64,000 nucleotides of DNA from Chara braunii (Eukaryota; Streptophyta; Charophyceae; Charales; Characeae), in the NCBI GenBank assembly GCA_003427395.1, contig BFEA01000001.1, positions 10,423,030 to 10,487,029 of the forward strand. The letters are read 5' to 3'. Both the position numbers and the translations under genes were made by a program. Under the pieces are notes generated by a model. The model had not been told where the DNA came from. It ran no database searches and was given only the letters and a program-made list of their open reading frames with translations. Of this stretch, positions 1 to 8,245 are shown one piece after another. The stretch's first letter is position 1. Every line of letters begins with the position of its first letter.

Positions 1-1
1 A

Positions 2-35
<34 letters not shown>

Positions 36-51
36 AGACACAGACACCGAC
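1..51. repeat. (CA)n microsatellite
   Basis: Near-perfect CA dinucleotide run grading into CAGACA units at the window edge. It may continue outside the window. Confidence 0.95.
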
Positions 52-1420
52 CTTTGTACAAAATTCGTTGAAGAGTCCTACGCGCCGCTATCGTCTAGAG
101 ACAACCTTTGCATGTGGTCATAAACTCACTAGCCTTACAAATGAACCACATGCTCGTCTACATATGCACAGAACAATCTTTCCTTTCATCGTGGAAAAAG
201 ACGCGTGGAGCCCGGTGCGTCCTCTCCATCACTAACATTCGCCCCGCCAACAATCCCTCCTCTGCGCTATAACGAGTTATTGAACCCCTTATCCGACGGT
301 GGCTGCCGAGCAGGGAGTGAAAGAAATACAGGTCGGAAGACTAATTAATCCAAAACAAACACAACACCCTATCAACTAATGATAAATCAGTGAACGATAA
401 ACAGACACAAAACGCCAGGCTAGCTAGTTCAGACCCAACGCGAACCAAATCCACATTTCACCCACACCCGCTCCTACACATTCACCCACTACTTTCCCCC
501 GTGCACGCACCCTCTAAACTCGGCTGCTTCCAGGAGCCAATGCTTAAATACCGAAGAGGTGCTGGCTGAGGGCGCCAGAAATCCAGCAACTCGATTACTT
601 GAGGAGAGAGAGGGGGGGGGGAGGGAGAGGAGACTTGCCGGGATCTCCACTCCTGAACTGAGCGGCTTCTCCATTGACAGAAAACGCCGTAGGAGAGTTG
701 TGCGCGCGCGAGAGAGAGACAGACAGACAGACAGAGAACAAGGTGGTGATTGCAACATGCTGATTCACTGAGACATGGGGAGGGTGTTAATCCGCACCCG
801 CCTGCCACAAGGACTCGGTCATTCGTAGAGGCCGTTTAGACAAGAAATCAGCAGGGGAACAGGAAGAGGAAGAATAGCAAGTGCTTTCCAGGACAGGCAT
901 CAGGCATTGTAAGTCCAGGACTCCAGGCTGCAGGATTAGATGGCCAGAAACTTCATCGCTCTGTCGCCGGCTAGCCGGCCAATCTGAAGATGTGAAGAGA
1001 ACAGACTGAAGTAGCCTGAAAAAAATGTGCTTCCAAGGGCTCTCCCGTGTCTGCTCGATGCGACAGACAGCCGGGGAAGGTCGCGTGGTACGAGAGCAAT
1101 CAGTGGCAGCTGGAGCCTGATGGGCAGACAACACAACATTTCGACAAGTGCAAGGTAGGCTTCTCAACAGCATAGAAAGGCTTGAGCGAGAGGTAGCTAG
1201 AGAAGAGAAGCCGGATGAAGAATACGCAGAGGTGCACAAGGAAGCAGAAGAGAGAGAAAAGAGAGAAGGGGGGGCAAGGGGCGGAGGGCGGGAGAGACAA
1301 AGGGAAGAGAGAGAAAGGAAAGCAAGGAGAAAGAGAGAGAGAGAGGACGAGGCGCCGGGCAACCGCTGTGCGCGAATACGCGAGGAAGGAGAGGAGAGAA
1401 CGCCCTAATTTTTCTCAATC
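52..1420. other. Non-coding region with purine-rich low-complexity tracts
   Basis: No recognisable gene. It holds a G/GA-rich tract near 601-637, GAGA/GACA units at about 702-737, and a long purine-rich stretch at about 1200-1350. Short open frames here are products of that composition. It lies downstream of the transporter gene, more than 1.8 kb past its stop codon. Confidence 0.7.
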
Positions 1421-1609
1421 CGTTCCGTTAGGAACGCCACTCTCGCCGCCGTCTTTCTTCACGCGATAAATGCGCATTATTTATTCTTAGGAGGAATTTG
1501 ACCTCCGTTCCGTTAGGAACGCCACTCTCGCCGTTCCGTTAGGAACGCCACTCTCGCCGTTCCGTTATGAACGCCACTCTCGCCGTTCCGTTAGGAACGC
1601 CACTTATCA
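1421..1609. repeat. 26-bp tandem repeat with a palindromic core
   Basis: Four copies begin at 1506, 1532, 1558 and 1584, an exact 26-bp period, and one separate copy begins at 1421. Each unit contains CGTTCCGTTAGGAACG, a 6-bp inverted repeat around a GTTA loop. The third tandem copy has one substitution that breaks the symmetry. No unique spacers lie between copies, so it is not a CRISPR array. Confidence 0.9.
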
Positions 1610-2040
1610 ACATTGAAACAGGAAAAATGAAAACGAATCGTAACTCCTCGAGCTCGTTCTAGCCTCCAGGAAGAAGAAATAAAACAAAAAGAACAAAAAG
1701 AAATGAGTCGACACTCATAGTTATCAATGCAAGCCGCCTTCGCAAGCGGCCAATCAGAAAGTAAGCGAAAGAGGGGACAATGGTCCCAAAAGGGGGCGAG
1801 GGGAGGAACCCGCAGATCAGACTTTCAAATCAACGGAGATGATTTGTGGACAAGTCCACACAACTTCCGGACATGCAGGAAACTGCCGACATTAAATGGC
1901 CAAGCTCATATCCATGCAGACGAGTCCTCCACACTCTCTGCAATAAGAGTGAATGGAAGCATGCCAGGTGTCACTCAGGCTGCCAGATTCTTCCACCTAC
2001 CCGACAACGAAAAACAGGCAGAACAATCACAGCGCCATAG

Positions 2041-2141
2041 ATAGAGAGAGCGAGGAGAAAGAGAGAGTGAGAGAGCGAGCGAGAGAGAGAGAACGAGCGA
2101 GGGAGAGAGAGAGAGAGAGAGAGAGTGAGAGAGAGAGAGTT
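2041..2141. repeat. (GA)n microsatellite
   Basis: Imperfect GA/GAGC/GTGA dinucleotide-type run. Arg/Glu or Ser/Leu open frames across it are artefacts. Confidence 0.9.
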
Positions 2142-2365
2142 TCCATGCTTTGGTAGCGCGCTGGACACCTGCCCTTTCACGCATGTAGACCCCTCCCCTC
2201 TGCTGAGCTCCTCCCCATTTCCTCTCCTCCTAGACCATCTCGAACGCAGCTGGAACGCAATCTCCCTCTCTACATTCCTTCTTATCCTTCTTCCCTCTCC
2301 ACTATCGTAGGTCCCTTTCCCCCTGCAACCTCTCCCTCCCGTTGCAAGCATATTCATAGTGCCAT

Positions 2366-2430
2366 TTCCCCTCCTCTCCTCTCCTCTGCCATTTCCCCTC
2401 CTCTCCTCTCCTCTCCTCTCTACTATCCCC
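2366..2430. repeat. (CCTCT)n low-complexity repeat
   Basis: Two runs of the CCTCT/CTCCT pentamer separated by a repeated CTGCCATTTCCCCTC segment. Confidence 0.85.
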
Positions 2431-2778
2431 TCTCTCAGAGCGCAATCACAATGGGTTTCCGACGTGACAGGTCCGCGGAACTGCTACATGAGAAAACAGG
2501 TTGTGGACAAGGTGGACAGACAGATTAAATCCAACGTCGCCCCTCGTCGCCGTGAGCACGACGACCCAGAGAGATTACTGCCATCACGAACCACATGGTG
2601 AATTGCTACAAGGAGCGGCAGGGATGCTCGCTCACCTCTCCCTACTTGCATTCCCTGCTCTGTCAACAAAACCACTAGGCACCATACCCCACACGGCTGC
2701 ACAGCTTTGCTGCTTGAGAAAGAAGGTCGAGTGTCCTAACTGTGTGCGTACCAGAGAAACAAATTGGAGTCTTGTGAG

Positions 2779-3245
2779 CTACATTTATGGTTATCAATCA
2801 TCGTCTTCCTCAAGGCCTGTCTTTCTCCTCTGCCCTTTCCGTATCCTCCTCCTCTCAGTGCTTCCTGGTACCTCATTGCCCACGATCATCCACCTTGACA
2901 TCCATCAGCAGAGGAAGGACAACGAAATAGGTTAAAAGTCTAATAAGTAAAGAGGGCAATAGAGAGAGGTAGGTAGGTAGGTTATCGGCTGTCTCTAGAG
3001 CAGGCACGAGTGAAAGCTACATTTGTGGCTATCAACCATCGTCCTCCTCAAGACCTGTCTTTCTCCTCTCCCGCCTTCCGCATCCTCCTCCTCTCATTTC
3101 TTCCTGCTACCTCGTTGCTCCCCCCCCCCCCGATTGTCCACCTTGACATCCGCAGAGGAAGAAGAGATAGGGCAACGAACGACATAGATTACAAATCTAA
3201 TACACTAAGTAAAGAGGGCGCCAGAGGTAGGTTCTCGGCGGTCAC
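2779..3245. repeat. Imperfect direct duplication at the 3' end of the transporter gene
   Basis: Two diverged copies of about 220-230 bp, roughly 2779-2995 and 3012-3245. Both run from AGCTACATTT[AG]TGG through CTGTCTTTCTCCTC and CCACCTTGACATCC to a GTAGGTT..TCGGC end. The second copy ends at the transporter stop codon, so the duplication lies in its 3' flank or UTR. There are scattered substitutions and small indels, including a poly-C expansion near 3120. Confidence 0.8.
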
Positions 3246-6082
3246 ATGCCGGTACACCTCGCCCACTGAAAGTATCTACCTAAGCCGAAGGGAAGCGCAT
3301 ACTCGTCACACAGCGAGTCCATGACCTCCTTTGATTCGTGTCGGTGAGCCCACTGGTACACACCGCGGTCATCTTTGGAGCCTGGAACAGTGTTGTCCAG
3401 AAGCAGGGCAGCCGACAGTGCGACCAGCATTGGCATACCCAAGTAGGCATTCATGACGGAGCTGATGGCAGAGGACTCGAGTTGGATTGGCCGATCATAC
3501 TGAGAGCCCTGAGAGGAGGTCTGCGTGACCCACTGAGGAATGGCGAAACCTGCGTACAGAGCTAGAGCCATAACGGTCATGTTCTTAGGATTGCTAACGT
3601 TGACGAACTTCAGGTTGAGGAGAGCGAAAGAGATGACCTGGACAAAGGCAATGCAGAGAAGGCCGCCAACGATAGGCTTAGGAATGATGGCCATGAGGCC
3701 GCCGACCTTGCCACAGAAGGAGATGATGACAAGGACACCGGCACCGAACTCCACAGCATGACGACTGCCGACTCGGGAGGCCCCCATGATGTAAACGTTT
3801 TCGGCGAGAGTGGTTGATCCCGCGCCTGTGCCAAAGAGCCCGGCGAGGAGGGTGCAAAAGCCTTCCACTAGGATGCCACGACTAACTACGCCCCGAGGAG
3901 GAGCATGGGTGGAGGAGAGACGCGAGGAGGCGTAGTAAGACGAGACGGAATCGAGAATCGAGACGAGAGTGCCTGCTAGCATCATGAAGATGTTATAAGG
4001 ATGAAATGTGGGAGTGCCCCACTGCCAAGGATAAGGCGCGTCAATCCATTTGACAGAATCGAGGGTGGTAGAGTTGCTCGTGCCGCAGTAGGATTTCCTC
4101 AACCTCTGTTCGTTAGAGCACTTTCCGTCGTCGCAATTGTAATCGTACGTCCCAAGTAGGGTGAGTACCATGGCATACACCCAAACGATCACGAGACCGA
4201 AAGGCATCGCGTAGATCCGAAAGACGCGACTGCCTGCAAGTTCGACCTTCCTCAGATAAAGCATAAAGATGAGAACAACACCTATTTGGACTAGACCGAC
4301 CTCGGAGCAGGCGGTGGCGGCGGGAAAACCGTACCTGAACCTTTCGAGCTCGGGAGAGGAGTCAGGCAACTCTGTAGGGGAGGGAGGAAGTAAGCCCGGG
4401 AAAGCCTTCGAGAGAGTTTTCCCGACGAAGGTGAGTCCAATGGTCGCCATGGTGGCAGACACCACGACCGGCGAGATGAAGCGTAGCAGGAGAGACAACA
4501 GGCCAGTGGCTCCTAGAATCATCTGCACGACGGACGACGCAATCACTCCGCCTTGAACGGCTCTCATCGTCTCTTCGAAGAGCTTGCCTTCTGCACCGGA
4601 TTTCTTTTCATGGTGCGCCGCCACCAACAGAATCGGCATCAGATAGGCGAAGGACATGCCCTGAACGAGGGGCAAGCGCGATCCCAGCGTAGTCTGCAAA
4701 AGCGTCGAGATACCCGTCACCAGAAGGGTGGTGGAAATCACCTTAGCTAGGTCCTTCTCGTCGCCGCCCATGGCCGGAACGACAATGTGCGGCAAGAGAA
4801 CCAGGGAGACGAACAGCGAGACGAAGTGCTGGATGCCGTACCAGAAACATGCGAGCACTGGCTTCGTGTCCGTCAGCATGAGCGACATTTGCCCCTCAGG
4901 CTTGCCCTGACCGGGTGCTGCTACTGCGCTACCGGCCCCAGCACCCGCTCCTGCCCCCGCTCCCTCTTCTGGTACGCTGCCGCCCAGGCTCGCCCCCGAG
5001 GCGGTGGGCGGCGCATTGGACGCGCGCCCGCGGCCAGGGACCCCGCTGGCATCGTGCGGAGACTCCGCCTCGAAGCTGTCGCTCCCGTATATGTGACCCT
5101 GGTAATCATCGTCGAAATAATCCTCGCCATCGCTACGCAGCGCTACCTGATTCGGGGCGACGTGAGAATGGGGGGGGGGGGCAGAAGCAGCAGGGTACCG
5201 CTCGCCCTCACCCGCCGCTACAAACGGCCGCTGCCCGGCGGACGGCGGCTTCCTCATCAGGGCTTCCATCATCATCATCTTCCGCGCCCTGCTATTCATC
5301 CCCACGCCGCCTCTCATCCCTTCATCTGTCGGGGTCGTGACCTCGCCTCCAATCCCGCCGCCGCCTCCGTCGCCGCCACCGTCGCCGCCGGCCCCCCGAC
5401 CATCGTACGGCGACATCTGATATGCCGGCATGGGCGTCGTCCCCACCGCGCGGCTCCTGTCCTCCACCGCGATAGTAATGCGCCGGTCATCCACTACGGC
5501 ATCACGGCTCGGACTGAGTTTCTCCGCTGGCAGCGCCCGAGCACCCGACGGGGAGCTAGAGGGAGTGGCGACATCCCTAGAAGAGGAAGGGTTGAGACGC
5601 TCGATGGGGGGCGGAGTGTTAGACTCGGCGGCACTTTCTCTGGGAGAGAAAGGCGAGTGAGCGGCCATAGAATCGGCAGTGCCCAAACCACCGAGAGTCA
5701 TAGCGCTCCCTACACGAGGAGTTCCAGCACCAGAACCAGGAGGAGGGAGAGGGAAGTCAGGGACAACGGCCATCTCCCCGCTCCCACTTGGGCTGGATGT
5801 CGCCAAACTAGGAGGAGTTCTGCTGACGGACATAGACTTCGTCGACATTGGAGTGATGGGAATGTCTACCACCACGGCATTATCCGGACGGCGACCTCGA
5901 TGCGGCCACGATCCAGGACGCCTTCCCATCTGAGCAGGGTCAAGCGAGGCTCTAATAGGAGGTGATTCCCGCGGAGGCCATGGACCAGGTCTACGTGGCG
6001 GATCGTCCGCCGCCTGAGCTCGCTGTGATGGATGTCTTAGCGGCACTCGAGGCAGAGGTTGTGGCCAGTTCGTCCTATCCAT
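3242..6082 (-). CDS. Nucleobase-ascorbate transporter, NAT12-like
   Basis: A 946-residue open frame without introns. Residues 1 to about 395 are Pro/Ser/Gly-rich and probably disordered, with a poly-Gly and an acidic DDYFDDD patch. From about residue 400 it is a polytopic NAT/NCS2 (uracil-xanthine permease) domain. Visible family motifs are GIQHF (416-420), QGMSFAYL (474-481), the DS of SILDSVSSYYASS (711-712) and the signature-like ENVYIMGASRVGSR (761-774). Known NAT proteins are membrane permeases for purines, pyrimidines or ascorbate; the exact substrate cannot be read here. The long N-terminus resembles the plant NAT11/12 branch rather than the short NAT1-8 type. The start is the first in-frame ATG after an (AGG)n tract; a downstream Met (for example residue 51) is possible. 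No inactivating change is seen. Confidence 0.9.
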   Translation of the reverse strand: MDRTNWPQPLPRVPLRHPSQRAQAADDPPRRPGPWPPRESPPIRASLDPAQMGRRPGSWPHRGRRPDNAVVVDIPITPMSTKSMSVSRTPPSLATSSPSGSGEMAVVPDFPLPPPGSGAGTPRVGSAMTLGGLGTADSMAAHSPFSPRESAAESNTPPPIERLNPSSSRDVATPSSSPSGARALPAEKLSPSRDAVVDDRRITIAVEDRSRAVGTTPMPAYQMSPYDGRGAGGDGGGDGGGGGIGGEVTTPTDEGMRGGVGMNSRARKMMMMEALMRKPPSAGQRPFVAAGEGERYPAASAPPPHSHVAPNQVALRSDGEDYFDDDYQGHIYGSDSFEAESPHDASGVPGRGRASNAPPTASGASLGGSVPEEGAGAGAGAGAGSAVAAPGQGKPEGQMSLMLTDTKPVLACFWYGIQHFVSLFVSLVLLPHIVVPAMGGDEKDLAKVISTTLLVTGISTLLQTTLGSRLPLVQGMSFAYLMPILLVAAHHEKKSGAEGKLFEETMRAVQGGVIASSVVQMILGATGLLSLLLRFISPVVVSATMATIGLTFVGKTLSKAFPGLLPPSPTELPDSSPELERFRYGFPAATACSEVGLVQIGVVLIFMLYLRKVELAGSRVFRIYAMPFGLVIVWVYAMVLTLLGTYDYNCDDGKCSNEQRLRKSYCGTSNSTTLDSVKWIDAPYPWQWGTPTFHPYNIFMMLAGTLVSILDSVSSYYASSRLSSTHAPPRGVVSRGILVEGFCTLLAGLFGTGAGSTTLAENVYIMGASRVGSRHAVEFGAGVLVIISFCGKVGGLMAIIPKPIVGGLLCIAFVQVISFALLNLKFVNVSNPKNMTVMALALYAGFAIPQWVTQTSSQGSQYDRPIQLESSAISSVMNAYLGMPMLVALSAALLLDNTVPGSKDDRGVYQWAHRHESKEVMDSLCDEYALPFGLGRYFQWARCTGM

Positions 6083-6155
6083 CCTCCTCCTTCCTCCCTC
6101 CTACCTCCTCCCTCCCCCCTCCACCCTCCTCCTCCTCCTCCTCCTCCTCCTCCTC
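6083..6155. repeat. (AGG)n / (CCT)n microsatellite just upstream of the transporter start
   Basis: A CCT trinucleotide-rich tract on the plus strand, which reads AGG in the transporter's sense. It directly abuts the start codon and would lie in the 5' UTR. Confidence 0.85.
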
Positions 6156-6314
6156 CACCTTTCGCTTCTCTGTACTGTCTAGTCGCCTGCCTCCTCTTTC
6201 TTCGTCAGTCTGTCGCGAGGGCCCGCACGTCACCTCTAGCGTTATCCTCACCCCCACACATCAACTCCGCGCCCCGACGCTCCCCCAGATTTCTTACGCC
6301 CTCGTCCCACCCAC

Positions 6315-6315
<1 letters not shown>

Positions 6316-6387
<72 letters not shown>
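6316..6387. repeat. (TC)n microsatellite in the transporter 5' region
   Basis: About 36 uninterrupted TC dinucleotides, GA in the transporter's sense. Long GA/CT tracts are common in plant 5' UTRs and promoters; a regulatory role is only inferred. Confidence 0.95.
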
Positions 6388-6394
<7 letters not shown>

Positions 6395-6709
6395 CACTCG
6401 GGATATCTCTCTCCTCCGTTCTCTTCAACTCTCCTGTCGTCTCGGGTTGCGCAGCTGGCAAACCGAATAGGAGATCATCACCGTTTAGGGTACCGCACCC
6501 CTCCTCCGTCTCCACCTCCGTCTACAGCTCCGTCTCCATCTCCGTCACCGCCTCCACACGGGCGGTCCTGGGCGCACGATCGTCTCGGACGTAAGGGCGA
6601 ACTTTTCGGACGCCCGTTACAACGGTCGGCAAGGGGCGCACCGGACCGGACTAGAAGGTACGGGCCCCAACCCTCCAACCCGGCCTCTCGGACACTATAC
6701 GTCGACGGT

Positions 6710-6775
6710 CAGGTCAGGTCCCGTTCGGTTCCCGTCCGGTTTTTGCTCCCCCCTGCAATACGCTGACCTGACCTG
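6710..6775. repeat. 11-bp perfect inverted repeat upstream of the transporter
   Basis: CAGGTCAGGTC at 6710-6720 is the reverse complement of GACCTGACCTG at 6765-6775, separated by 44 bp. Each arm is itself a doubled AGGTC. It lies between the ATG and the TATA-like box. Confidence 0.7.
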
Positions 6776-6951
6776 CAACCGCTCAGTTCGAACCCCGATC
6801 TGGGACTACTATTACACTTGTCGCCCGAATAAATCGCCCAACTATTCTTCTGACTGACTGTATTGAATGCCAGCTGAGCACACGCAAAATCGTCACATGC
6901 GCTCTGACCCTGTGTGTGAGGTTCATCCCCCTCCAACTCCTCTCTGTTCTG

Positions 6952-6962
6952 CTTTATATATA
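6952..6962 (-). promoter_or_regulatory. TATA-like box for the transporter
   Basis: Reads TATATATAAAG on the minus strand, about 870 bp upstream of the transporter ATG. If used, it implies a long 5' UTR containing the GA and AGG tracts. A second TATATATAAA on the plus strand at 7091-7100 faces the other way. Confidence 0.35.
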
Positions 6963-7197
6963 TTTCCTCTACCTGCTCTGCCTACTGTGTTACCCCGCTG
7001 ACTGATCGGTGATCTGCTATTGCTTGCAGACAGACTCTGCAGGGCGGCCAGACCTTGGCCACATCATCATACCCCGCCGGATCTGTGTAGTATATATAAA
7101 CCGAACGGCTGATGAAAATGGATGTGTCAAGGCAACCACTGGTCCGTCATCTGTTCTTCTTTTTGGCCTTTTTTTTCTCTAAAGCGAACAGCCCTAC

Positions 7198-7275
7198 ACC
7201 TTGCGCCGTCGGGTTTCGAACCGAGGATCTCCTAATTGACGAACATTCCCTAAGAGGCGGTTACCCCGCCTTTTC
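7198..7275 (-). other. tRNA-like degenerate sequence (possible SINE head)
   Basis: On the minus strand this reads like a decayed tRNA. A GGTTCGAAACC box at 7212-7222 fits the Pol III B-box consensus GGTTCGANNCC, preceded by GGAGATCCTC and an upstream GGTAACCGCC segment in the D-arm position. I cannot form a clean cloverleaf, so a functional tRNA is unlikely. Confidence 0.35.
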
Positions 7276-7678
7276 GACTACACTTTTCAACTTCGCAATT
7301 CAAAAAATCAAAAAGAGAGAAGTGGATTTCGTATATTCTTACCGTGTCAACCTGTCAGTCGACAATCAGTGGAGCGACTCCCCACCCGACTCGTCTCCCG
7401 ATATCCTGCAACGGACCCTAAGCGGTTTGTCTTGCACTCCAGAACCAGAAACGCGCTCGTCCTGTTCCTGTTTCTTCCCCTCGTTGGACTCCAGAGTTGA
7501 CGCGACGCTACTTTTTGTTGTTTCTCTGCTGAGAAGTTCAGAGGCGACAACAATCGCTTGCAACGTTTCACGTACGTACGGCGCAGCGTTTCATCTCTTT
7601 TATTTTATTTTATTATTATTTTATTATTTTATTTTTTTGGGAAGGCAGCGTTTCCTACGCGTACGTGACGGAGGTTAA

Positions 7679-7763
7679 GGGCCTATGGTAGCTGCACGCC
7701 AGCATTTTGAATGCATCTGGATAATGTCGAGTCCAAATGCTGGCGGGTAGTGCAACTAGGCCC
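7679..7763. repeat. Hairpin-forming inverted repeat (29-30 bp arms)
   Basis: The left arm at 7679-7708 begins GGGCCTA and ends GCCAGCATTTT. The right arm at 7735-7763 is its imperfect reverse complement (AAATGCTGGCGGG to TAGGCCC). The loop is about 26 nt. The size suits a fold-back remnant or a miRNA-like hairpin; no other support. Confidence 0.6.
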
Positions 7764-7860
7764 TGTGTCAGGCTGTGTGTGTACGGACCGACTACCCAGC
7801 CAAGAGTTTTTTTTTCTTTTTCTTTTCAGGAAACAACCCGGGGCCCAGCTTCGGTTTAAC

Positions 7861-7936
7861 AGCGCTCTAAGTTTGCGCCTTCGAGGGAGGGGCGCGTCGG
7901 TTGGCGCAGTTTTAGCGCTCTAAGTTTGCGCCTTCG
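7861..7936 (+). repeat. Two direct repeats at the 5' end of the LINE
   Basis: A 23-bp sequence starting AGCGCTCTAAGTTTGCG occurs at 7861-7883 and again at 7914-7936, 53 bp apart. The first begins exactly after the target-site duplication. They may be remnants of promoter monomers like those in some LINE 5' UTRs. Confidence 0.75.
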
Positions 7937-8245
7937 GCCGGACTGGCCGAACCGGCCTCACGGGTCTTCACCGCCATGATGAGAACCACGTGTGGAGAGT
8001 GTCGTCTCGCTCGGTAATTTCCGAGCAAACCTCCCGGCAGGAGAGGGAGACTGTCAGTCTAGGTCGGCCCGGGTGATTCACTTTACTGTTGTGTGCGGGA
8101 TGTTCGTGGTGTTGGGCGCTCGCCAGTAGGCGACCGCCTCTCAGAAGTGTCATATGCATCATATGTAAGTAGTTACGTGAAGGAGCAGAGGGCGTAAGTA
8201 GAACGGAGTAGAAGCTTAGCCTTAATTGCATCGAGGAGGCGAAGG

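Noticed and set aside
1421-1609. CRISPR-like array
   Set aside because: Repeats are contiguous with no unique spacers, and the context is eukaryotic.
4787-5965. 392-codon plus-strand frame opposite the transporter
   Set aside because: It is the reverse shadow of the GC-rich disordered N-terminus; no domain, and the minus-strand frame is clearly the gene.
7112-7678. 188-codon plus-strand frame after a TATA-like box
   Set aside because: It runs through the tRNA-like sequence and ends in T-rich DNA; the TATA-like box is only 12 bp before the ATG, too close to be its promoter.
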